34,439 bases of DNA. It comes from an uncultured Lachnospiraceae bacterium (GTDB lineage Bacteria > Bacillota > Clostridia > Lachnospirales > Lachnospiraceae). Below, piece by piece: positions 19,151 through 28,403 of this stretch. Within the stretch, counting starts at the first letter, position 1, and the number at the start of each line of letters is the position of its first letter. The notes beneath the pieces are model-generated. The model worked only from the letters and a program-made list of their open reading frames with translations. It was not told where the DNA came from and searched no databases. A program made the translations under genes and the position numbers. Location of the stretch: assembly GCA_900320485.1 (NCBI GenBank), contig ONSO01000026.1, positions 1-34,439 of the forward strand, in the 5' to 3' direction.

Positions 19151-20272
19151 TCAGCCGCACGTTCCTCTTAAAATATGTAAATATGCGTCAACTACAAGAT
19201 CACGATCAAATTCCTTTTCCATTTTTTGCCTTCCGGCGATTCCCATTTGTTTCCGCTGGGATTCCGTAAGAGCCAAAAAGCGATTCACGGCGTCGATCAC
19301 AGCTTGTCTGTCGTTGACGGGAACGACGTAACCGGAAATCCCATCGTCTACCGTTTCGCGGCAACCGCTTCTGTCAGCGGCGATGAGCGGACGGCCGCAG
19401 GCGGCCGCTTCCAGAAGGACGTTGCTCATGCCCTCCGGATAGTAGGATGGGTACAGGAAACAGGAACAGCGTTGATAAAATGGTGTTAAATCCTTTTGAA
19501 GGCCATGGTATTGTATAACGCCCTGATTATTTAAATCATGAAGGATGCTGAGATACCCGGCATCATCACACTCTCCGCAGACGTCAAAGATGACGTCGCT
19601 TCGTAATGCGGTAAAGTGTTTTGCCGCATCTAAAAAGAGATCGATTCCTTTTTCCTTCATAATCCTTGCGGCAAATAAGAACCGGATCATCCGGGAATCA
19701 GGTTCGGTTTCGGTATCAGATGGCCATTCCAAAAGAGGATGGGTCTGCAGATTTACGCCGGAGCCGGGAAGCAGGATCGGGGTTGCATGATGAGGCATCA
19801 TTTTGTGCCTCATGAAAAAACATACGTTTTCCTGATTTTGAAAAAAGATGGTTTTGGAGCCGCGAACGCCAAAGCGATACATTCGGATCGTAAACGCCTG
19901 CAGAATGCCTTCGCGTTCTACGGGGGTTCCCAAACCGGTAATGTTTGGAACATAAGGTATTTTCAGCGTCTGGCAGGCCATGCCGGCATAGACGTTAGGT
20001 TTAATGTTATTGGTAAAAACCAAATCAGGCCGTAATTTTCTCAGGATGGCGTGATATTTCCGCTGAAGTATCAAGTCGGATATGGGATTCTTTCCCCTGC
20101 GGTCGTTGGAAAGGGGGATGATCCGTATGCCTGACGCTTCAATTTCCTTTTCATAGCCCAGTCTTTCAGAGATCAGAAATACTTCATGTCCCTTCTGCAC
20201 AAAGGCATGCATGACTTCCCGGCGAAGATTATATGCAAAACGCGTGTCATTCGTAATAAATACTATTTTCAT
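19151..20272 (-). CDS. GT4 glycosyltransferase
   Basis: A 373-residue GT-B enzyme. The start MKIVFITNDTRFAYNLRRE, the acceptor-side NVYAGMACQTLKIPYV with NITGLGT, and the donor-side SNVLLEAAACGRPLIA with the EX7E pattern and NGxxGY-like DGISGYVVP place it with GT4 enzymes that add the second sugar to a polyprenyl-diphosphate-linked primer (PglA-like). It follows the initiating transferase by 23 bases on the same strand, which supports that step. The ribosome-binding site is weak (GGA). Confidence in the family is high; the sugar is unknown. Confidence 0.87.
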   Translation of the reverse strand: MKIVFITNDTRFAYNLRREVMHAFVQKGHEVFLISERLGYEKEIEASGIRIIPLSNDRRGKNPISDLILQRKYHAILRKLRPDLVFTNNIKPNVYAGMACQTLKIPYVPNITGLGTPVEREGILQAFTIRMYRFGVRGSKTIFFQNQENVCFFMRHKMMPHHATPILLPGSGVNLQTHPLLEWPSDTETEPDSRMIRFLFAARIMKEKGIDLFLDAAKHFTALRSDVIFDVCGECDDAGYLSILHDLNNQGVIQYHGLQKDLTPFYQRCSCFLYPSYYPEGMSNVLLEAAACGRPLIAADRSGCRETVDDGISGYVVPVNDRQAVIDAVNRFLALTESQRKQMGIAGRQKMEKEFDRDLVVDAYLHILRGTCG

Positions 20273-20295
20273 TGATTTTCCGGAGCCCCTGTCTT

Positions 20296-21681
20296 TTATG
20301 GGTGAACGGAATCATGCATTTCGATGATTCCTTCCGCATCGAATCCTTCCGTACTTTCTTTTTGGAAAAGTATTTTAAGGGTTTCAAAGATAATTTGCAG
20401 ATCTAACAAAAAACTATAATTTGTAATATAGATCAGGTCCATCTTTAATTTATTCAGGGCGGAAGTATTATATTTTCCATATACCTGTGCGTATCCGGTC
20501 AAACCACCCTTGACTTTATGGCGGTAGGGAAATTCAGGGATTCTTTTGCTGTATTCCACAACGTGCTCCCAACGTTCCGGTCTTGGACCGACAATACTCA
20601 TGTCACCCTTAAGGATATTGAGCAGCTGAGGTAATTCGTCGATGCGGCATGCGCGAATGACGCGTCCGACCTTCGTGATTCTGTCATCATGCTCTCCGGC
20701 GGGGTGGGGACGACCGTCTTTTTCCGCATCAACGATCATGGAACGGAATTTCAGGATAAGGAATCGCTTTTCATCCCGGGTGACGCGTTCCTGCTTAAAG
20801 AAAACGGGTCCGTGGTCTTCAAGCTTTATGGCGATGGATACTACAATCCAGAGGGGGAAGGTGATGATAATGCCCAAAAGGCTCATCGAGACGTCAAAGG
20901 CCCTCTTAATGATGCGATTGATCAGGGACATGCCGAGGTTCCGGCATAAATATAAGGGCGTATCCACGACATTCAGATGCTCAGAGGTTTTCAGTATAAT
21001 GTCTGACAGCTTAGGCACTACGTAAACTCGTTTGTTCAGGTAAAAGCAGGCCTTTACAATATCATTTTGTTTCTGCGAATCCACGTCGTTGATCAAAACG
21101 GCTTCCGCCTGAGCCATCTCGTCAACCAGCCGGTTACTGCTCAGATTCTCCGGGATGGCTTTGCTTATAACATATTTATGTTTTAAGCGGGTCATGTTTT
21201 GGACAAGATGATTGCCGTGACAACCTTCGATGACAAGAAGATTCGTGGGTGGAACGACTCCCCAGTACAGATTGATCATTAGGATCATGACAACCGATAA
21301 GACAAGGATCTGTCCGATGGAAAGGAAAAAATAAAGCCTTAAAAAGGCAAAGACAAAGCGGAATTCACCCGTGATCGCCATGGAGGCGAAAACCTCGAGC
21401 AGGTTGGTTGTTATGATTCCCAAATTCAGGCTGGCAACACTTCGGGATTTCCTGATGACGCCGATGCGAAACGCACCCATCCAGTTACAGATGATGGTAA
21501 AAAGGCCGGCATAGATCAAGAAGGACATGAGCAGATTGGCATGCCCCAACAAATGTCCGGTCTGATTATTCACTTTTACAAATTCATGCCAGGTTATCGC
21601 AAAGGATCCTGTTGCCAGCGCGACTAAAAAGAAACTGCACAGGAATCGAAAAAGATATCTCCAGGTTTTTTTAGCTTTCAT
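20296..21681 (-). CDS. Initiating polyprenyl-phosphate sugar-phosphate transferase
   Basis: Transfers the first sugar-1-phosphate from a nucleotide sugar to undecaprenyl phosphate. The 461-residue protein has four N-terminal membrane helices, a middle nucleotide-binding-like region (NLLVIEGCHGNHLVQ), a fifth helix (LLGIIITFPLWIVVSIAI) and the C-terminal bacterial sugar transferase domain. Catalytic-domain motifs include GPVFFKQERV, LKFRSM, RIDELPQLLNILKGDMS and VGPRPE. This is the WbaP/CpsE-like (polyisoprenyl-phosphate hexose-1-phosphate transferase) layout. GGAG lies 8 bases before the ATG. It is the first gene of a two-gene minus-strand unit set between two plus-strand blocks of the same locus. 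Confidence 0.93.
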   Translation of the reverse strand: MKAKKTWRYLFRFLCSFFLVALATGSFAITWHEFVKVNNQTGHLLGHANLLMSFLIYAGLFTIICNWMGAFRIGVIRKSRSVASLNLGIITTNLLEVFASMAITGEFRFVFAFLRLYFFLSIGQILVLSVVMILMINLYWGVVPPTNLLVIEGCHGNHLVQNMTRLKHKYVISKAIPENLSSNRLVDEMAQAEAVLINDVDSQKQNDIVKACFYLNKRVYVVPKLSDIILKTSEHLNVVDTPLYLCRNLGMSLINRIIKRAFDVSMSLLGIIITFPLWIVVSIAIKLEDHGPVFFKQERVTRDEKRFLILKFRSMIVDAEKDGRPHPAGEHDDRITKVGRVIRACRIDELPQLLNILKGDMSIVGPRPERWEHVVEYSKRIPEFPYRHKVKGGLTGYAQVYGKYNTSALNKLKMDLIYITNYSFLLDLQIIFETLKILFQKESTEGFDAEGIIEMHDSVHP

Positions 21682-21852
21682 GCGATCATCTCCGCTGATG
21701 GTTCAGCAATGTTGGGTGTTACTGCCGAGGAACGTAAAAAACATTATTATGTTATCACGTAAAATAAAAAAAGAAAAGAAATTTTGCACTGAACGTGGAT
21801 TTATTTGTTAAATGATGTTATTATGGAAACTGAGTTTATATGGACTTGTTTC

Positions 21853-21897
21853 TGTCAAAAAATGACAATTTATTGCTGTTTTTTGTAAAAATATAAT
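21853..21897 (+). promoter_or_regulatory. AT-rich divergent region with candidate promoter and inverted repeat
   Basis: The 230-bp space between the divergent genes is AT-rich. It holds TGTCA-AAAAA-TGACA (21853-21867), a possible operator, and a perfect TATAAT (21892-21897) with a poor -35 (TTATTG, 16 bases upstream). The TATAAT is so near the ATG at 21912 that the leader would be under 10 bases, which weakens the call. I could not fix a promoter for the minus-strand unit, though TA-rich stretches around 21740-21770 are plausible. Confidence 0.35.
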
Positions 21898-21911
21898 CTA
21901 AGAGAAGAAAA

Positions 21912-23108
21912 ATGAAATCTGTGATCAAATTTAAGGATTTTGACGTTAGTTGGATTTTAATAATATATATTGCGTTAAAGCCGCTTTATTTGTCGGCTTC
22001 GGGAACCATGCAGGTCTGTGACTTGTTTTTTGCGGCTTCCGTTATTTATTTGGTTTTTGTAAAGGGGAGATTTGCATTTACCAAGTATGTTGTCTCCACA
22101 ATAAAGAATCTCACGTTTCTTGTTTTATATTTGGCAGTGGTGAACGGCGTTTGGTATTTCATTACGACGGATCAGGCACTTCTGAAGAAAATGCTGTTTT
22201 ACGTATTTAACCTGATTGCTTTTTGTGTTTGCTGCATTGTGGCAAGTGAGGTGGGGCTGGATAAATTAAAGCGTGCCATTGCGAAAGGCTGTTGTTTGTC
22301 CGCGATAATTACTGCTGCCGGGATTGTCATCTATCGCGGATTAAGAGCAAGAAATACCGGCTTTTTCAATAATCCAAATCAATTGGGGTATTATGCCCTG
22401 ATCATATTCACAATGCTGATGTTGTGGCCGGAAGCCTTTTCGACGTTTGAAAAAGTGACGGTGGCACTCGGCTCTGTTTGGGCAACGTTTAGTTCCGGTT
22501 CCAAAGCGGCGATCATAGGGATGGCAATTATGGTGCTTGTCCACATTGTCATTTGCAGGGAAAAAGTTTCTGCAAAAAAACTGGCGATACAGATTGTGCT
22601 GTTGCTGACTTTTTTGGCATTTGTTTATTATTTCCTTTACGGAGAAAGCCGGATCATAACCTCGAATTCCACGCTGTCTTACGTACGGCAAAGGATCTTA
22701 AACATGGCAACGGAAAATGACTCCAGTTTCGGACGGGGGCGGGGATACAACCGGGTTTTTGAGATGGGAAATCACGTTTTTTTGGGGATGGGGGAAGGCG
22801 CATATGATCGCTTCCAAACCTTGAAGGGATATGAAGTGCATTCCACGTATGCCAGTATTTTGGTGTCATACGGAATTATCGGAGCATTACTGTTTTTGGC
22901 TTGCTTAATGAAAATGATAATCATTCCGGGAAAAGTAAAAAGAAATCTTTGCTGTTTGTCCGGGATTGCCTTGTATTCCCTTACCCACAACGGAATCCGA
23001 AATACGTTGCTTTGGATCCTTCTTGCAGTGACGTTTCTGGAAGGGGATGACGCCCTGAAAGAGGAGCAGGGTATGGAACGCATTTCTGATAAAGGTTCGG
23101 AAGGGTGA
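21912..23108 (+). CDS. O-antigen ligase/polymerase-like membrane protein (second)
   Basis: A 398-residue protein with roughly ten membrane helices. The segment NTGFFNNPNQLGYYALIIF contains the NPN-type motif common to O-antigen ligases and Wzy polymerases. FSSGSKAAIIGMAIMVLVH is the following helix. The outer loop with RGRGYNRVFEMGNHVFLGMGEGAYDRF matches the usual arrangement before the last helices. It probably polymerises or ligates the repeat unit on the outside of the membrane. It is one of two such proteins here, the other being at 13623. The gene overlaps the next by 4 bp. The ribosome-binding site is weak. Confidence 0.85.
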   Translation: MKSVIKFKDFDVSWILIIYIALKPLYLSASGTMQVCDLFFAASVIYLVFVKGRFAFTKYVVSTIKNLTFLVLYLAVVNGVWYFITTDQALLKKMLFYVFNLIAFCVCCIVASEVGLDKLKRAIAKGCCLSAIITAAGIVIYRGLRARNTGFFNNPNQLGYYALIIFTMLMLWPEAFSTFEKVTVALGSVWATFSSGSKAAIIGMAIMVLVHIVICREKVSAKKLAIQIVLLLTFLAFVYYFLYGESRIITSNSTLSYVRQRILNMATENDSSFGRGRGYNRVFEMGNHVFLGMGEGAYDRFQTLKGYEVHSTYASILVSYGIIGALLFLACLMKMIIIPGKVKRNLCCLSGIALYSLTHNGIRNTLLWILLAVTFLEGDDALKEEQGMERISDKGSEG

Positions 23109-24355
23109 CAAAAGTGAAACTGAAAACATTGATCAAAAAAAACAGAATTGCCGCCAAACTTGCATATAAATTTCGGGAGAAGAGAAATGCGATCATAATT
23201 TCCAAGTACCAAAAGCTTCCCATTGATCCCAACAAAGTCCTCTTCTTCCGGGCTGATGGCGGATATGGGGATAATCCGAGGGCTGTTGCCGATCATCTGC
23301 GAAAGAATCATCCGGAGCTTGAGTTGGTTTGGGCATGCGGCGGGAAACAGTATTTTTCAGGCGTCCCGACCGGCATAAAGACGGTTGTGTTTGAATCGGA
23401 GGAGTATTATAAGGAGCTGGCCACTGCCGGGGTATGGGTTTGCAGTTCGACACTGCCGTATGGAACAAAAAAAAGGAAGGGCCAACTCTACGTTCAGACG
23501 TGGCACGGGGATAAATTCTTAAAGAAGATCGCAAATGATGCCGTCTCTGACGTGGAGACCTATAAGAGGGGAATGGCATCGAGAAAGTTCTGTGAACCGG
23601 AGTTGTGCGATTATTTTGTGACGGGATGCGAATGGTTTGTTCCGATTGCGGCATCTGCGTTCGGTTATAATGGCGCTTTTTTGCGCTGTGGCATGCCCCG
23701 AAATGATTGCCTGGTAAAGCCGGATGGAGAAAAACAGGCGGAGATCAAGCGGAATTTGGGAATCGAGAAGGACGTAAAGATTTTGATCTATGCCCCGACG
23801 TTTAGAGATTACGAGAATTCCAGAGATGCCGTTTCCGCCAACATTGATCTTGGAAAGATTCTTGAGACGCTCGAAGAGAAATATGGACAAAAATGGATTT
23901 GCCTGTTACGGGCGCATGACGGTAAAGCACTTACCATTAATCATGAAGTGATCAGGGACGTGCGTTTCCGTGACGTCACCACGTATCCTGACATGGCAGA
24001 CCTTTTGATGATCTCAGACATGCTGATCAGCGATTATTCCTCCTGTGGTGCGGATTTTGCAATTATGGGGAAAATGGTCCTGATGTATCAGGATGACTTT
24101 CAGCAATATACGACAAAGGGACGAACGCTCTATTTTTCCCGGGAGGAATCTCCGTATTTTACGGCGTCCAACATGGATGAGGCGCTTGAGATCATACGGA
24201 AGGTTACGGAGGAAGAGATTAAGGAGAATGCCAAAAGGATTCTTGATTTCTATGATTCGTTTGAGTCCGGATGCGCACGTGAAGAGGTTTCGAAGGTGAT
24301 CCTTGACGCACTTGACGGATTGAAACGAGAAAGTCTGAGGCCGGAGGAAACATGA
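23105..24355 (+). CDS. CDP-glycerol glycerophosphotransferase (TagB/TagF-like)
   Basis: Transfers glycerol phosphate from CDP-glycerol to a membrane-linked acceptor at the inner face of the membrane. The 416-residue protein has the family motifs YVQTWHGDKFLKK (residues about 122-134), ILIYAPTFRD, LLRAHDG and ISDYSSCGADFAIMGK, with the SDYSS motif binding the CDP moiety. The length fits the catalytic core alone, as in TagB. Two GTG starts are possible, 23105 and 23114; the second has GGAAGGG at a better distance. It overlaps tagD by 4 bp, so substrate synthesis and use are coupled. Confidence 0.9.
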   Translation: MTKVKLKTLIKKNRIAAKLAYKFREKRNAIIISKYQKLPIDPNKVLFFRADGGYGDNPRAVADHLRKNHPELELVWACGGKQYFSGVPTGIKTVVFESEEYYKELATAGVWVCSSTLPYGTKKRKGQLYVQTWHGDKFLKKIANDAVSDVETYKRGMASRKFCEPELCDYFVTGCEWFVPIAASAFGYNGAFLRCGMPRNDCLVKPDGEKQAEIKRNLGIEKDVKILIYAPTFRDYENSRDAVSANIDLGKILETLEEKYGQKWICLLRAHDGKALTINHEVIRDVRFRDVTTYPDMADLLMISDMLISDYSSCGADFAIMGKMVLMYQDDFQQYTTKGRTLYFSREESPYFTASNMDEALEIIRKVTEEEIKENAKRILDFYDSFESGCAREEVSKVILDALDGLKRESLRPEET

Positions 24356-24801
24356 AGAGAGTAATTACTTATGGAACGTTTGATTTATTGCATTATGGCC
24401 ACATCAATTTACTGCGCAGGGCAAAGGCTTTGGGCGATTATTTGATCGTGGTTGTTTCTTCAGATGAGTTTAACCGGGATGAAAAGCACAAGAAATGCTA
24501 TTTTACCTATGAGCAGAGAAAAGCTCTGGTCGAGGCCATTCGATACGTGGATCTTGTGATCCCTGAACAAAGCTGGGATCAAAAAAGATCGGACGTGCAT
24601 GAATATCACGTGGATACCTTTGTGATGGGGGATGACTGGAAGGGAAAGTTTGATTTTCTAAAAGAAGAAGGCGTGGAAGTGGTATATCTGCCAAGGACTC
24701 CGGAGATCAGCAGTTCCCGGATTAAAAGGGATCTATATGACGCAAATGCCGTGGAAAATGAAAACCGGCCGGACTTGAGTCAGATCGATACGAATCCGTG
24801 A
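24352..24801 (+). CDS. tagD: Glycerol-3-phosphate cytidylyltransferase
   Basis: Makes CDP-glycerol from CTP and glycerol 3-phosphate. The signature is complete: GTFDLLHYGHINLLRRA with the HxGH motif near residue 14, VMGDDWKGKFDF, and YLPRTPEISSSRIK with the RTxxISSSxI motif. At 149 residues it is about 17 longer than the usual 129-132, because of an extra acidic tail (ENRPDLSQIDTNP). GGAGG precedes the ATG, which overlaps the glycerophosphotransferase stop. This is the most certain function in the polysaccharide locus and shows that the polymer or its decoration contains glycerol phosphate. Confidence 0.95.
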   Translation: MKRVITYGTFDLLHYGHINLLRRAKALGDYLIVVVSSDEFNRDEKHKKCYFTYEQRKALVEAIRYVDLVIPEQSWDQKRSDVHEYHVDTFVMGDDWKGKFDFLKEEGVEVVYLPRTPEISSSRIKRDLYDANAVENENRPDLSQIDTNP

Positions 24802-24824
24802 CGCGTACGGAAAGGCGAAAGAGC

Positions 24825-25790
24825 ATGCAATTATCAATCATTATTCCGGTATACAATACCAAGGCTTATTTGAGACGCTGCATCGAAAGTATTTTGGATG
24901 CGGACTATTCCGATTATGAAATAGTGCTGGTGGATGACGGATCGACGGATGGCTCGGGAGCCGTTTGCGACGAGTATGCAGACGAGTATGCATTTTTTAA
25001 AGTCTTTCACTTAGAAAACGGAGGTGTTTCTAAGGCCAGAAATTTTGGGCTTACGCATGCTTCCGGAGAATATGTTTATTTTATGGACTCAGATGATTAT
25101 CTCGAAAAAAAGGGTCTAAGCTTTATCATGAGTGAACTGAGAAGTCATCCTGAAGCGCAGATGGCATGCTTTGGCTTTACAAGGATCCTTAGAGGCGGAA
25201 AAACGAAAATGAGCGTCATGCCAACGGACGGGGAAGAAGTCCTGGTTTGCGGGGGAGATGACGTGTTTTATCGCATAATGAATGGCCCGGGGTACGTCAC
25301 TAATAAGATTTTCATGAAAAGCCTGCTGGATAACGTGGAATTCGATCCCAGACTGAGATATGGCGAGGATACGATGTTTGTTTTTCGGGCCTTGGAGCGG
25401 TGTAAGAACGCGCTGATCCTTAAGACCATGCTTTACTGTTATGACTGCGAGAGAGAGGGTAACGTTACGACGGCGGCTTTGGATGAAAGGTCTTTGGATT
25501 ATTTACGCGTAAATCGCATTATTTTTGAGAAATTGAGACATACCTATCCGACCATAGGAATGTCAAGATGCTTTGTCGCCGCGAAAACGGTACTCGGTAA
25601 GATGACAAAAGGGAAAAACCGGGATATCTATTACAGACAGATCAAGAAAACGCTTCGTTTCCACCCGGGAGAAATCTTGGCATATCTGAAGGACGGCAAA
25701 TTGAGGGAAACTAAAAAACAGAAAATAGAGAGTCTGGGGGTTCTCTTATTCCCCGGATGCATAGTCATGGTGAAGGGAAGGAAAAACTAG
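24825..25790 (+). CDS. GT2 glycosyltransferase
   Basis: A 321-residue GT-A enzyme of family 2. The start MQLSIIIPVYNTKAYLRRC, VDDGSTDGSGAVCDEYA, GGVSKARNFGL and YFMDSDDYL (DXD-type motif) are the usual string of motifs. RYGEDTMFVFRALE is the ED motif near the catalytic base. I chose the ATG at 24825 because AAAGG lies 9 bases before it; a GTG at 24798 overlapping tagD would add nine poorly matching residues. Cytoplasmic, adding one sugar to the lipid-linked unit. The sugar is unknown. Confidence 0.92.
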   Translation: MQLSIIIPVYNTKAYLRRCIESILDADYSDYEIVLVDDGSTDGSGAVCDEYADEYAFFKVFHLENGGVSKARNFGLTHASGEYVYFMDSDDYLEKKGLSFIMSELRSHPEAQMACFGFTRILRGGKTKMSVMPTDGEEVLVCGGDDVFYRIMNGPGYVTNKIFMKSLLDNVEFDPRLRYGEDTMFVFRALERCKNALILKTMLYCYDCEREGNVTTAALDERSLDYLRVNRIIFEKLRHTYPTIGMSRCFVAAKTVLGKMTKGKNRDIYYRQIKKTLRFHPGEILAYLKDGKLRETKKQKIESLGVLLFPGCIVMVKGRKN

Positions 25791-25817
25791 CGTTCCATTT
25801 TGGCATTAGGTGAATTT

Positions 25818-27359
25818 ATGGATAATTCGATAGGAAAACAGGTCTTCCGGGGAACGGTGATCATAGTGCTTGTAGGCATTGTGGCGAAGATAACTTCCTT
25901 TATTTTAGAGGCAGTTCTGGCTGCATACCTGGGAACGACCTTTCAAAGCGATGCCTATTACATGGTGTCGAGCATACAGGCGGTGATCTATCCCATGCTG
26001 AGCGTGGGTGTGTGGAAAGTATTTTTGCCGCTGTATAAAGATAAATATGCACGGGGAAAAATAGCGGAAGCGGATGCCCTGAGCAATCAGATGATCAGCT
26101 TCTTTTCCATAGTTTCTTTTTTGGCCGTGGCGGGGCTGGTTTTGATGGCGGGGCCGGTTGTTTCCATCGTGGCTCCGGGTTTTGAGGGAGAAACAAAGGA
26201 GCTTTGCATAAAACTGCTTCGCATCTCTGCTCCAAAGTATTTTTTTATTGTAGCCGCAGCCATTTATGCATCGATGTTACAGGCACACGGGAAATTTTTC
26301 GGCAGTCAGGTCAGGGAAATTGCATCCCATCTCCCGACGATCATCGGAGCCCTGTTCTTTTATAAGAAATTTGGAATCGAAGCCATGGCGGTGGCTTTAG
26401 TCGCCGGAGGGATCATCCGGCTACTGATCGAACTGCCTTTTGTAAACTGGGGATACAAGTTTCATCCGGATCTTCGTTTCAAAACAAGTGAATTCCGGAT
26501 CATGTTAAAGCGGTTGCCGTCTGCACTGATCTCGGAAGGCGTCGGCCAAATCAATACTCTTGTCGACAAGGTCATGGCATCTGCGTTGCCTGAGGGAACA
26601 ATCTCCGGTCTTAACTATGGCGGGAAGTTATCCAGTGTGTTCGGAGGATTGTTGTCCGGGGCGATCACAACCGCGCTTTATCCTCAGATGATTGAAATGA
26701 TCGCGCGGAAGAAGATTCATGAACTGGCCCGGCTGGTTACTAAGATCATCAATATTTTTTGCGTTCTTATGATCCCCATAACGATTGCCTGTATGCTTTT
26801 TAGCAGGGAATTGGTGACGGCCGCTTTCCAAAGAGGCACCTTCGCGGAGGAAAGTACGGCAATGACGGCCAATATTTTTTCGCTTTACTGTCTCGGATTG
26901 TTTTTCAGTGCATCTAATTCCGTTGTATCCAACATATTTTACAGCTTTGGCGATACGAAACGTCCCATGTTTATCAGCCTGATCAATTTGGGGATCAACG
27001 TTGTTTTGAACCTGTGCCTGATCCAAATGCTTGGGGTAAACGGTCTGGCGCTTGCAACTTCACTTTCCGCCATGATCACTTTTTTTGTCAGAATCGTATT
27101 GGTAAATAAATACGTTCAGTTGGAGTATAAGAAAATCGTGCTGACGTTTTTAAAGGTTTTGGGTGCATCCGGCGTTGCGTGTCTCTTGCCCCGGATCCTG
27201 TTTTGGATTTATCCCGTCAATCCTTGGCTTATCCTGATCATCTCCGCAGTCTTGGGGATCTTGATTTATCTTGGCATGAATAAACTGCTTCGGGTAAAGG
27301 AGTGGGATGAGCTGGCGGAGATTATCAAGAAAAGATTTTGGAGCCTTTTTATTGAGTGA
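25818..27359 (+). CDS. murJ: MurJ/MviN-type lipid-linked glycan flippase
   Basis: A 513-residue integral membrane protein with 13-14 helices of the MviN/MurJ branch of the MOP superfamily. Typical segments are AYLGTTFQSDAYYMV, KVFLPLYKDKY, VDKVMASALPEGTISGLNYG and TTALYPQMIEM. MurJ flips lipid II, but here, inside a polysaccharide locus and with no other Wzx gene seen, it probably flips the lipid-linked repeat unit. It could also be an extra MurJ. I prefer the ATG at 25818 (AGGTG 5-6 bases before it) to a TTG at 25800. It overlaps the next reading frame's first possible codon by 4 bp. Confidence 0.9.
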   Translation: MDNSIGKQVFRGTVIIVLVGIVAKITSFILEAVLAAYLGTTFQSDAYYMVSSIQAVIYPMLSVGVWKVFLPLYKDKYARGKIAEADALSNQMISFFSIVSFLAVAGLVLMAGPVVSIVAPGFEGETKELCIKLLRISAPKYFFIVAAAIYASMLQAHGKFFGSQVREIASHLPTIIGALFFYKKFGIEAMAVALVAGGIIRLLIELPFVNWGYKFHPDLRFKTSEFRIMLKRLPSALISEGVGQINTLVDKVMASALPEGTISGLNYGGKLSSVFGGLLSGAITTALYPQMIEMIARKKIHELARLVTKIINIFCVLMIPITIACMLFSRELVTAAFQRGTFAEESTAMTANIFSLYCLGLFFSASNSVVSNIFYSFGDTKRPMFISLINLGINVVLNLCLIQMLGVNGLALATSLSAMITFFVRIVLVNKYVQLEYKKIVLTFLKVLGASGVACLLPRILFWIYPVNPWLILIISAVLGILIYLGMNKLLRVKEWDELAEIIKKRFWSLFIE

Positions 27360-27397
27360 AAACCTTAGAGAAAATGAAGGAAGAAGGACGCGAGAGC

Positions 27398-28381
27398 ATG
27401 ATGAAAGACAACGTGATTCCGATATTCTTAAATGCGGATGACAACTATGTGGTTCCCACGTATATTGCTTTGTTTTCCCTGCTGTATAATTATCGGGGGA
27501 CGGCGAAGATTGCCATTTACGTTTTGATCGCCGGAGCAATTTCGCAGCGCAACGCAGTTTTGCTCAACTCCCTGTCGGATCGATTTCCGCAGGCGACCAT
27601 AGAATTGCTTGAGATGAAGAATGAGTACGATTCCGTATCCGTGCAGATAGAATATATCTCGTCAGCGTGCTTATATCGTTTGATGATTCCGCGGATCGCG
27701 GACGCGATCACGGACGGCGAGATGGATCGATGCATTTATCTTGATGCCGACCTGATCGTCACGGGAAATATTGAGGAGCTCTTTCGGATTGACGTTGATG
27801 GATACTTTGTAGCAGGGGTGAAAGATTTATTGTGGCTGTCGGATCACGTAACGGATTACGCAGCCGTACTTGGAATCCCTACAACGGAATACTATATCAA
27901 TTCCGGCGTTTTGTTATTGAATTTAAAAGCAATCAAACAACGGGAAGGCTTGCGGGAAAGGCTGGAAAAGGCCGGATACGTGAGTGATTTTTTATACCCG
28001 GATCAGGATGCGATCAATTCCGTTTTGTATGAGGCGATCAAGATTTTGCCGCTGAAATTCAATACGATGGCCCGTGACATATACCGAAAGGACCAAAAGT
28101 TTGAGCAGACGTATGGAAAGAAGAATATCGAAGAGGCAAGGAAAAAGCCTGTTATCATTCATTATATTACGCAACGAAAGCCATGGTCCTATAAGGCGGC
28201 GCCACTGGCCGGTGAGTGGTGGAAATATGTCAGGATGCAGGATGCGGACACCATAAGAGAATATGTCCGGCCTTTCTTAAAAGCCCATCGTCTGCCATTT
28301 AAATTGGCCGTCAAGGAAAGAGTGAAAGAAGTCCTTAAGCGGTTGGAGATTTTTTATGCCATCAGGAATGCGATAAACTAA
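27398..28381 (+). CDS. GT8 glycosyltransferase
   Basis: A retaining GT8 enzyme (LgtC/glycogenin-like GT-A fold). Visible are the nucleotide-binding start VIPIFLNADDNYVVPTYIAL, YRLMIPRI, the DXD motif in CIYLDADLIV (about residues 113-118 from this start), NSGVLLLNL and the terminal HYITQRKPW motif that helps bind the donor. I chose ATG 27398 (27401 is also possible) because relatives start here and GAAGGA-type purines precede it. A GTG at 27356 overlapping murJ would add 14 residues. It is directly followed by a Stealth gene, the first of two GT8-Stealth pairs. Confidence 0.9.
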   Translation: MMKDNVIPIFLNADDNYVVPTYIALFSLLYNYRGTAKIAIYVLIAGAISQRNAVLLNSLSDRFPQATIELLEMKNEYDSVSVQIEYISSACLYRLMIPRIADAITDGEMDRCIYLDADLIVTGNIEELFRIDVDGYFVAGVKDLLWLSDHVTDYAAVLGIPTTEYYINSGVLLLNLKAIKQREGLRERLEKAGYVSDFLYPDQDAINSVLYEAIKILPLKFNTMARDIYRKDQKFEQTYGKKNIEEARKKPVIIHYITQRKPWSYKAAPLAGEWWKYVRMQDADTIREYVRPFLKAHRLPFKLAVKERVKEVLKRLEIFYAIRNAIN

Positions 28382-28403
28382 ACGCTTGAAAGGAATTGGG
28401 GGA

